This document shows, piece by piece, positions 16,065-23,239 of a DNA stretch of 64,000 nucleotides. Position 1 is the first letter of the stretch. Each line of letters opens with the position of its first letter. The DNA comes from Paenibacillus mendelii (GTDB lineage: Bacteria > Bacillota > Bacilli > Paenibacillales > Paenibacillaceae), in assembly GCF_024498075.1 (NCBI RefSeq), contig NZ_JANHOF010000015.1, forward strand, positions 62,001 to 126,000. Direction: 5' to 3'. The notes beneath the pieces are model-generated. The model was not told the DNA's origin, did no database searches, and worked only from the letters and a program-made list of their open reading frames with translations. A program made the position numbers and the translations under genes.

Positions 16065-16906
16065 TCTGTACCTGCCGCGATCCGAGTATCTGCCTGGAGC
16101 TCGGACTGCCCCTTTAAGAAGCGGGACAAGAAGGATTGTAATCTTGGACTCTCCGGATTTTCAAATATATCCTTTGGCGTTCCTTGCTCAACGATGAGGC
16201 CTCCATCTGTGAACAAGATACGATCTGCGACATCGCGGGCAAAATCCATTTCATGTGTGATCAGTATCATCGCCATGTCTCCTTCGGAAGCAATCCCCTT
16301 GATGACATCCAGCACCTCACCGACCAATTCTGGATCAAGAGCGGAGGTTACCTCGTCAAACAGCATGATTTGAGGCTGCATAACCAATGCTCTTGCGATC
16401 GCAACCCGCTGTTTCTGTCCACCGGACAATTGTGCGGGATAGTGCTGTGTATGTTCCTTCAACCCTACACGCTCCAAGATTTCTAAAGCTCGTTGGTTCG
16501 CTTCGGACTTGGGCATCTTGAGCACATGCACCAACGCTTCAGTAACGTTCCGTAGTATCGTCATGTGGGGAAACAGATTAAAGTGTTGAAAAACCATTCC
16601 AATCTTGCTGCGTACCCGGTGCAAATGCTTTTCATTGGCAGCTACCCAATTCCCTTTGCGCTGCATATGCCATAACATCTCACCGCCAACCTCGATGGTT
16701 CCTGAGGTCGGTTCTTCCAAGGTCATGAGCAGTCGTGCTATTGTCGTTTTTCCGGAACCGCTGGGTCCGATCAGCGCGATCTTCTCCCCTGGAAGAATAT
16801 CCAAATCCAATTCCTTAAGAACGATGTGATCCCCGAAAGATTTCGTAATGTTTCGGTATCGAACAATCGGTTCATTCTCATCCATTCTCTGAATAATCTG
16901 ACTCAT
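16061..16906 (-). CDS. ehuA: Ehu-type ABC importer, ATP-binding protein
   Basis: This is the ATPase of a polar amino acid/ectoine uptake system. The 281 residues carry Walker A GPSGSGKTT near residue 48, a Q-loop (GMVFQHFNLFPHMT), the signature LSGGQKQRVAIARAL, Walker B MLFDEVTSALDPE and the H-loop ILITHEM. The family is the amino-acid type (HisP/GlnQ/EhuA). The substrate assignment to ectoine or hydroxyectoine rests on its position in the operon. It overlaps ehuD and ectA by 4 nt each, so import and synthesis are made together. Confidence 0.9.
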   Translation of the reverse strand: MSQIIQRMDENEPIVRYRNITKSFGDHIVLKELDLDILPGEKIALIGPSGSGKTTIARLLMTLEEPTSGTIEVGGEMLWHMQRKGNWVAANEKHLHRVRSKIGMVFQHFNLFPHMTILRNVTEALVHVLKMPKSEANQRALEILERVGLKEHTQHYPAQLSGGQKQRVAIARALVMQPQIMLFDEVTSALDPELVGEVLDVIKGIASEGDMAMILITHEMDFARDVADRILFTDGGLIVEQGTPKDIFENPESPRLQSFLSRFLKGQSELQADTRIAAGTE

Positions 16907-17577
16907 CTAGCAAGACCTCTCCTTTCGCTTCGCTTCATACGTCGCTCCAGGGCACGAACAAGAAGTGCGGATGGATAACTGAGTATAAAGAAGATCACGC
17001 CGACCAAAGTAAACGCTTCGACATACTTGAACGACGCTGACCCCACAACCTTCGCCGTCATAAGCAATTCCACTACAGTAATGGCCGATAATGTGGGCGT
17101 TTCTTTAAACATGACAATCAAATAATTGCCCATTACGGGAATTGTCGGAGGGATAGATTGTGGAAGCATGATACGCGTCCACGTCCGAGCCTTACTGAAA
17201 TTAAGGGCGATGCTTGCCTCCCATTGTCCACGCGGAATCGCATCGATGCCGGATCTGTATACTTCGGACAAGTAGGTACTGTAATGGATGCCCAAGCCAA
17301 TTATGCCCGCTAAGAAAGGCGATAAGGTGATACCGAAGCTTTGCGGCAGTACAAAGACCAGCACGAACAATTGAATGAGCAGCGGTGTGCTTCGAATGAA
17401 TTCCGTAACGGCCGTCACCGGAATGGATATCCATTTCATTCGAGATCTTTTTGCAAGCGCAAGTGGCAAGCCAAGCAGACAAGCTATAATAAAGCCTGCG
17501 AACGTTGCAGCTAAGGTCGTTGGGATCACTTCCAGCAGCTTCGGCAAGATTGATCTTGCATATTGCCAATCCCACAT
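16903..17577 (-). CDS. ehuD: Ehu-type ABC importer, permease D
   Basis: A 224-residue inner-membrane permease of the His/Glu/Gln/Arg/opine family (HisM-like), with about five membrane segments and the conserved EAA-like loop GIDAIPRGQWEASIALNFSK, which docks to the ATPase. EFIRSTPLLIQLFVLVFVLP is the usual second-helix motif. It lies 3 bp after ehuC. It forms the heterodimeric membrane channel of the importer with EhuC. Confidence 0.9.
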   Translation of the reverse strand: MWDWQYARSILPKLLEVIPTTLAATFAGFIIACLLGLPLALAKRSRMKWISIPVTAVTEFIRSTPLLIQLFVLVFVLPQSFGITLSPFLAGIIGLGIHYSTYLSEVYRSGIDAIPRGQWEASIALNFSKARTWTRIMLPQSIPPTIPVMGNYLIVMFKETPTLSAITVVELLMTAKVVGSASFKYVEAFTLVGVIFFILSYPSALLVRALERRMKRSERRGLAR

Positions 17578-17580
17578 TCG

Positions 17581-18237
17581 CTATCCCCTCCCTGCGGCGG
17601 CTTTGCGTTCAGCGAACCGAATAAGTAATGTTAGTGCATAGGCGGTTACAAAATATAGAATCAATATCCATGCAAAAATGGCAGGCGTCCGGGAAATATC
17701 GAAGGAACGCAATGTTATTCCCTGGTAGGTCACGTCCATCAATGTAATGAGATAGACGAGCGATGTCCCCTTCAACAGTTCGATCTGCAAATTTCCGAAC
17801 CCGGGCAGCATCATTGCCCAGGCTTGAGGCAAGATAATCCTTCTCATCCGTTGATAGGGAGTCATATTCAGAGCGATCGAAGCTTCGACTTGCCCTTTAG
17901 GAACGGCTAGAATTGAACTCCTTACCACTTCAGAGCCATATGCCCCATAATTCAAACCAAGAGCAAGTACAGCAGCAGTCATCGCGGATAACCGAATATC
18001 CAAGAGCATAGGCAGTGCGAAGTAGATCCAGAATAATTGTACGAGCAATGAAGTTCCGCGAAAGATTTCAACATATGCTGCGACAATGCTTCGCAATATC
18101 CGAGAATGCGATAATCGTCCAATTCCCGCAAGGAAAGAAAAACAAAGAGCAAGAATGATGCTATACAGCGTTAAGAGCAATGTGATTTTTAATCCTTTCA
18201 GCAAGGGCGGTAACAGATCCAGTGCCAGCCAATCCAT
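17581..18237 (-). CDS. ehuC: Ehu-type ABC importer, permease C
   Basis: A 218-residue permease paralogous to EhuD, with YVEIFRGTSLLVQLFWIYFA, the EAA loop SILAVPKGQVEASIALNMTP, and five predicted membrane segments. Its ATG shares one base with the stop of the binding-protein gene (TAATG), so translation is coupled. The two different permease subunits mark this as the EhuCD/HisQM type and not a homodimeric system. Confidence 0.9.
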   Translation of the reverse strand: MDWLALDLLPPLLKGLKITLLLTLYSIILALCFSFLAGIGRLSHSRILRSIVAAYVEIFRGTSLLVQLFWIYFALPMLLDIRLSAMTAAVLALGLNYGAYGSEVVRSSILAVPKGQVEASIALNMTPYQRMRRIILPQAWAMMLPGFGNLQIELLKGTSLVYLITLMDVTYQGITLRSFDISRTPAIFAWILILYFVTAYALTLLIRFAERKAAAGRG

Positions 18238-19136
18238 TATTTCAACAGTTCCTCAGTCGTCATATCACCGGGGAGCTCTTGCTCCGTAAATCCGAATGTC
18301 TCTAGAATCTTGAGCAGTTCACCGGACTCCTTAAGCTTCTCTAGCTCAGCATTGAACGCCTCGCGGAACTCATCGTCGTCTTTGCGAAATACGGCTGCCC
18401 CATAGCCTCTAACGCTAGCACCATCGATGACCGGTTGTTCGAAATCCATAACCCGCTCTAAATTATCATCCTTCGCAGACTCCAGCATTGACTGAAGTGA
18501 GGGTCCTGTCATGGTGATCGTGTCTGCGCGTCCGGACTGCAAAGCAGAGATGGCAGAGGGCTGATCCGGGACAGAAAGGATCTGTGAATCGGGTATGCCG
18601 ACACTCTTCAAGTAATCGACCTCGATTGCGCCAACCATGACGGCAACCTTAGCTTTAGAATTGGCTTTGATGTCTTCATAGCTATGTAAGTTTAATGGAT
18701 TCCCTTTCTTCACTGCTATGGCTTCGCCAATACTGTATTCTGGATTGGCAAAAGCGACTTCCTTCGCGCGCTCCGGGGTGATAAACATACCCGCTGTAAT
18801 CATGTCATAACGCTGTGCTTTGAGCCCAGGGATCAGTGAACCGAATTCAGTAAGTACGCCATCCATTTGTTCAATTCCTAGATTAGATAAGATCTTGCGC
18901 GAGATCTCGACAGCTTCACCCGTCAGCTTGCCATCCGGTGTAGCATAGGCATAGGGTCGTTCATTGGCAAACCCAACCGAGATAAATCCTTCACTTTGTG
19001 CTTTAGCCAGTGTCGTTTCCGTCGCAGCGGGTTCCTTCGGGCTGTTACCTTCGCCCGCGTTTTCCCCTTCTGTACTGCATCCGATTAAGATGCCGAACAA
19101 TATCACGCAAATTCCTGCGTACAACCACTTCTTCAT
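18237..19136 (-). CDS. ehuB: Ectoine/hydroxyectoine substrate-binding lipoprotein
   Basis: This is the binding protein of the importer, tethered to the membrane by the lipobox ILIGC with its cysteine near residue 20. It is a family 3 solute-binding protein of 299 residues. FISVGFANERPYAYATPDGK near residue 51 and FGSLIPGLKAQRYDMITAGM, followed by FITPERAKEVAFANPEY, are the typical ligand-site strands. EhuB is the best call because of the ectABCD genes downstream. A general amino-acid role cannot be excluded. It is the first gene of the operon, behind a GAAGGGGGAACGG ribosome region. Confidence 0.88.
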   Translation of the reverse strand: MKKWLYAGICVILFGILIGCSTEGENAGEGNSPKEPAATETTLAKAQSEGFISVGFANERPYAYATPDGKLTGEAVEISRKILSNLGIEQMDGVLTEFGSLIPGLKAQRYDMITAGMFITPERAKEVAFANPEYSIGEAIAVKKGNPLNLHSYEDIKANSKAKVAVMVGAIEVDYLKSVGIPDSQILSVPDQPSAISALQSGRADTITMTGPSLQSMLESAKDDNLERVMDFEQPVIDGASVRGYGAAVFRKDDDEFREAFNAELEKLKESGELLKILETFGFTEQELPGDMTTEELLK

Positions 19137-19501
19137 TTTTCCGTTCCCCCTTCAGTTATTGGTTTTGAACACGTTAATGATCATAACATGAGTACGCAGG
19201 AGGGCTCACCCTTGATATAAGCGCCTCACGTATGCTCAGTTCTACTCAGCAAGGATACGGGGGGCTGACCGGACTCATCCAGCTTTTTCCTCCCTTATCC
19301 TCCCGAATACTACCCTATACAATATGGCGTAATTCCGCTTCCTATTAAGTAAACAAGAGATAACCAAAGATATTATTATTTTTTATTATTGAATTGGTCG
19401 TTTATCAGCTAATTTCAACATAAATCGCCATATTTCACGGAACGCAAATAAGCGACCCCGTGGGCTCGCTTATTTAATCCTATTAATCATGGCTTGTTTA
19501 A
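19137..19501. promoter_or_regulatory. Upstream region of the ehu-ect operon and lysine aminomutase 3' end
   Basis: This 365-bp stretch must hold the ehuB promoter. I see a TATGAT -10-like element near 19178-19183 on the - strand but no good -35 match. The region also holds the aminomutase terminator at 19446-19475. No further gene is seen. Confidence 0.4.
19446..19475. terminator. Hairpin after the lysine aminomutase gene
   Basis: AAATAAGCGA (19446-19455) and TCGCTTATTT (19466-19475) form a perfect 10-bp stem. It lies about 27 bp below the aminomutase stop on the - strand. It insulates that gene from the ehu-ect operon, although read-through is possible. Confidence 0.7.
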
Positions 19502-20692
19502 CTAAAGGCTGCTCTCTATTCTCTTGCCTTTTCTAAAAGCTCTAGGCACATCAGCCATAGCGTTAACGGAGACAACCGCGTTCGTCTTTTTCACAGGCTG
19601 TACCCAGTATTCCTCATTCCCCGGCAGGTCATCGAACCATGCTGCTTGATCGGGGCAATCCAAGATCATAAATCGGCCATAGTGATTATCTCGCGACTGG
19701 TGGTATTTCAGATAAGCTTTGCCATTCTCGATTGCAAGAATCTCAATTTTTCCTGATGTATGACTCATTGACAACCGAACCCGTTTACCTAAACCCGATG
19801 TTCGTGCCTTAGCTTGTTCTACAAGTTCGTACACTTCTCTTAGAGGCAGTACGAATGCGTTGTTGCCGGCGACAGGCCTGTTAACAAAGAAATAATACGG
19901 GGTAACCCCTGCTTCAGACAGCTTATCAAGGAGCTCCCCGAGTATTTGCGGATCGTCATTGATTCCCCGGAGTACTGGCGTCTGGTTCACCAGAATTACC
20001 CCCGCTTGCTGCAAAGCTTTGAATCCTCGAATGGCTTCCGGTGTTATCTCGCGTGGGTGATTGATATGTGCCATGACATAAATTCTTTTGTCCGGTGTTG
20101 AATAGGTTTGAAGCAGCTCTAATAATGCTTCATCCTCATAGATCCTCATCGGATTAAACACGGGCATCTTCGAGCCTAGTCGAATGATCTTCACATGTTC
20201 GATGGCTCTCAATCGTTCCAGGATCGTTCTCAGCTTCGCGGTACCGAGGATTAGGCTGTCCCCTCCGGTCAGCAGCACGTTGCTGATTTCCGGATGCTCC
20301 GCAATATACTGTAATCCTGGTTCAATATCCGACACGGCTTCTTTGACGTCGTTGCGAAACAGCCGTTTGCGAAAACAATACCGGCAATAGGCGCCGCATA
20401 CCTCCGAGACGATAAGCAGAGCGGTCGTACTATACTTATGTTGACATCCTGGAACGACATAATTCGTATCTTCGTCCGAAGCATCCCAGCGCCCGTACTC
20501 CCCAAGTTCATCCTCATTTGGGATAACGAGCTTACGAATCGGATCATCAGGATCTGTCCAATCAATTAAACTCAAATAATAATCGTTCACACGAAAAACG
20601 AACTTATCCGTGATCTGCTTTAATTTTTCCCGATCCTTCTCCGGAATGTAAGTCAATTTGCTGATATCCGTTATGTATTTCGGTTGTGGCAT
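19502..20692 (-). CDS. kamA: Lysine 2,3-aminomutase (KamA family radical SAM)
   Basis: A radical SAM, PLP-dependent mutase that converts L-lysine to L-beta-lysine. The 396-residue protein has the cluster motif EVCGAYCRYCFRKR near residue 110, then NVLLTGGDSLI, HVKIIRLGSKMPVFNP, a RIYVMAHINHPREIT segment and the C-terminal HTSGKIEILAIENGKAY region. I chose ATG 20692 behind AGAGGAGGAG over a start 30 codons upstream that would lie in the leader RNA. beta-Lysine can be acetylated to the osmolyte N-epsilon-acetyl-beta-lysine by AblB, but no ablB lies next to it here. Alternatives are lysine catabolism or a spore role as for yodO. A cyclic-di-AMP riboswitch leads the gene. Confidence 0.88.
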   Translation of the reverse strand: MPQPKYITDISKLTYIPEKDREKLKQITDKFVFRVNDYYLSLIDWTDPDDPIRKLVIPNEDELGEYGRWDASDEDTNYVVPGCQHKYSTTALLIVSEVCGAYCRYCFRKRLFRNDVKEAVSDIEPGLQYIAEHPEISNVLLTGGDSLILGTAKLRTILERLRAIEHVKIIRLGSKMPVFNPMRIYEDEALLELLQTYSTPDKRIYVMAHINHPREITPEAIRGFKALQQAGVILVNQTPVLRGINDDPQILGELLDKLSEAGVTPYYFFVNRPVAGNNAFVLPLREVYELVEQAKARTSGLGKRVRLSMSHTSGKIEILAIENGKAYLKYHQSRDNHYGRFMILDCPDQAAWFDDLPGNEEYWVQPVKKTNAVVSVNAMADVPRAFRKGKRIESSL

Positions 20693-20727
20693 ACGACTCC
20701 TCCTCTTCGAACAGTTTTTTTGACAAC

Positions 20728-20752
20728 AAAAAAAGACCCAATAACACGGGTC
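20728..20752 (-). terminator. Riboswitch expression-platform terminator
   Basis: The stem GACCC (20752-20748 on the - strand) pairs with GGGTC (20739-20735), followed by seven T residues, 36 bp before the kamA start. The GGGTCA at about 20786-20791 in the aptamer's 3' flank could pair with TGACCC of this stem as an antiterminator. Confidence 0.75.
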
Positions 20753-20764
20753 AAGCGACATGCA

Positions 20765-20915
20765 GAGTTTAATGATCTCCACAAATGACCCATCTAAGGC
20801 GCTGACGAGGTTAGCTGACGGACTCGGGATAGATGGTTCCCTACGATCCTCATGGATCGATTCGCCCCGTATAGTTGGGTCCCCCGCTTTCCGAATTCCG
20901 GAAATTAAGCAGTAC
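20765..20915 (-). promoter_or_regulatory. Cyclic-di-AMP riboswitch (ydaO-yuaA type)
   Basis: Read on the - strand, the leader carries the two most conserved blocks of the ydaO aptamer: GCGGGGGACCC (about 20876-20888), with GGGGCGAATC shortly after it, and CCCGAGTCCGTCAGCTAACC (about 20809-20828), continuing into CTCGTCAGCGCC. The spacing of about 50 nt is normal. The family binds c-di-AMP and usually turns genes off when it is bound. Boundaries are approximate. It is followed by a terminator hairpin and kamA. I considered the lysine riboswitch and saw none of its consensus. Confidence 0.85.
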
Positions 20916-20958
20916 GATATGCAATTGAAGAATGCAGAAAGTCAATTGAATTATTTAA

Positions 20959-20987
20959 ACTATAACAGATCTCAGGCCATCTGACAA
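20959..20987 (-). promoter_or_regulatory. SigA-type promoter of the kamA leader
   Basis: On the - strand TTGTCA (20987-20982) is followed by exactly 17 bp and TATAGT (20964-20959), about 45 nt before the aptamer. This is the best promoter seen in the window. Confidence 0.7.
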
Positions 20988-21010
20988 CTTCGTAATCACG
21001 TACAAGTTGT
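20984..21010. promoter_or_regulatory. Inverted repeat overlapping the kamA -35 element
   Basis: ACAACTT (20984-20990) and AAGTTGT (21004-21010) form a perfect 7-bp dyad with a 13-bp spacer, overlapping the -35 box. It lies next to the gene for a BusR-like repressor, which is the natural candidate to bind here. The binding is inferred. Confidence 0.4.
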
Positions 21011-21076
21011 TTGTTAAATTATAGTAAATCAGTTTCGTTTTCATATGGGCTTTTACGGGGCCGAAAATAAGGCATT

Positions 21077-21108
21077 AAAAAAGCAGACAAGGAATTTCCT
21101 TGCTGCTT
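21077..21108 (-). terminator. Terminator of the BusR-like gene
   Basis: An interrupted stem (AAGCAG and CAAGGA against TCCTTG and CTGCTT, one bulged base) is followed on the - strand by six T residues. It lies 14 nt below the regulator stop. Confidence 0.85.
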
Positions 21109-21121
21109 CATTGATTTTATT

Positions 21122-21751
21122 TTATATACGAGGTTTATTAATAAATTGCCCCGTTATTTCAAAAATTTTCTCATCTCCGACAACAACCAGGATGTCTCCT
21201 TCTCTTAGCACAACATGCGGTCCTGGAGAGATCGAGACATGCGTTCCCCGGCGCAGCGCGATTATGGTAGCCCCTGTATTTTGCCAAAATTGAAGATTGC
21301 CAATCGTCTGCCCAACGACATGGGAGTCAGGTGAAATCTTCAGATCAATAGGATTATATGGCTTTAGATTTTGTAACCGGTCAGAAGCTTCAATAATCTC
21401 CGTGAGGAGTGATTCGAACTTCTGGTCTATGACTTGTTTTTCATGAAGTAAGAGCTGCAAATTTTGTTTAAGGGAATAAACCGATTTCAAATAATCGTTT
21501 TTCGTTATATACTCGTAAGCGTTGTGACTGGATTGGATGGTGATTTCTTTGCCCTGAGAGACAGACACAATATTCTCTTCTTTTAACAACCCCATGGCCT
21601 TGCGTATGGTTTCAGGAGAAACATGGTACTGGCCCGCCAAGAGTGAGCGTCCGGATATCTTGCTGGACTCTGGAAATTCCCCGCTTACGATTCTTTGAGC
21701 AATATCAAGAGCGATCGATTTATAGCCTGCCTTTTCTGTATCGGGTATCAA
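21122..21751 (-). CDS. busR: GntR-RCK_C regulator resembling BusR (c-di-AMP sensing)
   Basis: A 209-residue transcription factor with a GntR winged helix (about residues 8-75, GYKSIALDIAQRIVSGEFPE and YHVSPETIRKAMGLLKEENI), a middle helical, probably coiled-coil linker (residues 85-125) and a C-terminal RCK_C/TrkA_C domain (about 128-208, with SHVVGQTIGNLQFWQNTGAT and DILVVVGDEKIFEITGQF). This architecture is that of BusR, which in Lactococcus and Streptococcus binds c-di-AMP through RCK_C and represses betaine import. The name is given by architecture. No betaine transporter is seen here, and the target is probably the neighbouring kamA or ect genes. The start is TTG 21751 behind AAGGGGAAAG. 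Confidence 0.8.
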   Translation of the reverse strand: MIPDTEKAGYKSIALDIAQRIVSGEFPESSKISGRSLLAGQYHVSPETIRKAMGLLKEENIVSVSQGKEITIQSSHNAYEYITKNDYLKSVYSLKQNLQLLLHEKQVIDQKFESLLTEIIEASDRLQNLKPYNPIDLKISPDSHVVGQTIGNLQFWQNTGATIIALRRGTHVSISPGPHVVLREGDILVVVGDEKIFEITGQFINKPRI

Positions 21752-22095
21752 TTTGTCTTTCCCCTTATCATGTGAATTTACAATTTTGCAAGACCATCAT
21801 ACGTCTTTCAAAATAGGATGTAAACCCTTGTAAGCGTGTATTCTTACGCAGCTCCTTGAAAGATATTGGAGAGCGAACCACCGATACTTCCGGCAATATC
21901 TTCCTTAATAAATTACCCTTCGAACTTGACTTTCAAAACGCATTCGAAATGGATGAGTTCTGCCGCGCACGACATTTGTTAGAATTCATGCCTCTTTCAT
22001 CAACAAAAGCAGTCATCCTGAGTAGAGAATGACCGCTTTTCCGATAAAATGAACTGCCTTGGCGCCTATTGAAAAGGTCGAAACCATTCGTTTGT
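21752..22095. other. Intergenic region upstream of the BusR-like gene
   Basis: 344 bp with the terminator hairpin of the amidase gene (22005-22040) and the regulator's promoter. I see no gene and no other clear repeat. Confidence 0.5.
22005..22040. terminator. Hairpin after the amidase gene
   Basis: AAAAGCAGTCAT pairs with ATGACCGCTTTT with one mismatch and a 12-nt loop. The T-tract on the - strand makes it the amidase terminator. Confidence 0.65.
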
Positions 22096-22983
22096 TCATA
22101 CAAAAGGTGCCTTTACTTGATCACTTAATAATTCGCTATAGGCAATCACTTTGCGAAACGTATTCCCCATCATTTCTTTACTGCGATAATCCCGCAATTC
22201 ATCTAAATTAAAATTTGCTATAAAAATACCTTCTGTCATCGTATCCGCTTCTACAATCGTGTTATCGACCGGTTTACCTTCATGGTCCCACGTTATGGGA
22301 CTGAACGCACAGGAGCATCCCGCATTTTCTCCGGGAGGATTGGCCATGGCAACACCAACCATATTCTCATAGGCTCTGGTTGAGAGTGCTTGTAATCGGG
22401 GCTTCATGGCTTCGCAATCATTAGGAACCAAAATCAGTTCTGCCCCCTTTAGCATAAGTATTCTAGCGCTTTCAGGGTATTCCCGATCGTAACAAATCAT
22501 GATTCCAAGCATTATGCCGTCAAAGTCGCATACTTTAAATTCAGTACCGGACTCAAGCAATCGCTCTGTACCAAAGTCACAGGTATGTACTTTACTGTAC
22601 TTCAATACAATGTTGCCGTTTCTGTCGATGACGAATGCCGAATTTTGCGGACGATTGACCCCTTTTGTAAAACCTGTAATGACCACTCCAATGGATAATT
22701 CCTTCGCTATCTCCTGAAAGGCTTGTATCGATTCACTCTTCTCATCTAAAGCGGCCTCATACCAAGCTTTGAAGTCTGGATGATCCTCGATCTCATTTGA
22801 CGGCAGGTTCGTTTCAACGATATCGGGAAACGCATAGGCTGTAATCCAGCATTCGGGAAATAATACGATATCCGCTCCGAGCGTGCTGGCTTCTCGGACA
22901 AATCGAAGTCCAATCTCCGTATTTAATGCTTGATCAGGCATTCTACAATTGTATTGTACAATCGCAACGGTAAAGGTTTTCAT
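22096..22983 (-). CDS. Carbon-nitrogen hydrolase (nitrilase superfamily)
   Basis: A 295-residue cytosolic hydrolase of the nitrilase superfamily, cutting C-N bonds in amides or carbamoyl compounds. The Glu-Lys-Cys triad is visible as IVLFPECW, KYSKVHTCDFG and IMICYDREYPESAR. I chose ATG 22983 (MKTFTVAIVQYNCRM) over a GTG three codons upstream because of the AGAGGTG site six nt before it. The substrate is open, and N-carbamoylputrescine-like or aliphatic amidases are both possible. It stands alone, between BusR and gnd. Confidence 0.88.
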   Translation of the reverse strand: MKTFTVAIVQYNCRMPDQALNTEIGLRFVREASTLGADIVLFPECWITAYAFPDIVETNLPSNEIEDHPDFKAWYEAALDEKSESIQAFQEIAKELSIGVVITGFTKGVNRPQNSAFVIDRNGNIVLKYSKVHTCDFGTERLLESGTEFKVCDFDGIMLGIMICYDREYPESARILMLKGAELILVPNDCEAMKPRLQALSTRAYENMVGVAMANPPGENAGCSCAFSPITWDHEGKPVDNTIVEADTMTEGIFIANFNLDELRDYRSKEMMGNTFRKVIAYSELLSDQVKAPFV

Positions 22984-23172
22984 CCGCAACACCTCTCATC
23001 ATTTATTATTCATTATAATGAACACCAGTGCCATTCGGCTGCTTCCACTGGCGATAATCAAATTATACGACAGGATAGCTTTTGCGAAGTGGTAGAGAAC
23101 GATAAAAGCTAAACTGTCATCAGGAACGGAGGCAAATAACACAATTCATGGCCATCACCGGCATTCTTTTAC

Positions 23173-23200
23173 AAAAAAAGCACTCCATATAATGGAGTGC
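23173..23200 (-). terminator. Terminator of the pentose phosphate operon
   Basis: GCACTCCAT (23180-23188) and ATGGAGTGC (23192-23200) form a 9-bp stem followed on the - strand by seven T residues. It closes the zwf-tkt-tal-pgi-gnd operon. Confidence 0.9.
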
Positions 23201-23239
23201 CTCTTAATCGGACGATATTTAAAAGATTGCATGAACCTA

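Noticed and set aside
20765..20915. Lysine riboswitch in front of the lysine aminomutase gene
   Set aside because: It would fit the enzyme, but the conserved blocks match the ydaO c-di-AMP aptamer and none of the lysine riboswitch consensus was seen.
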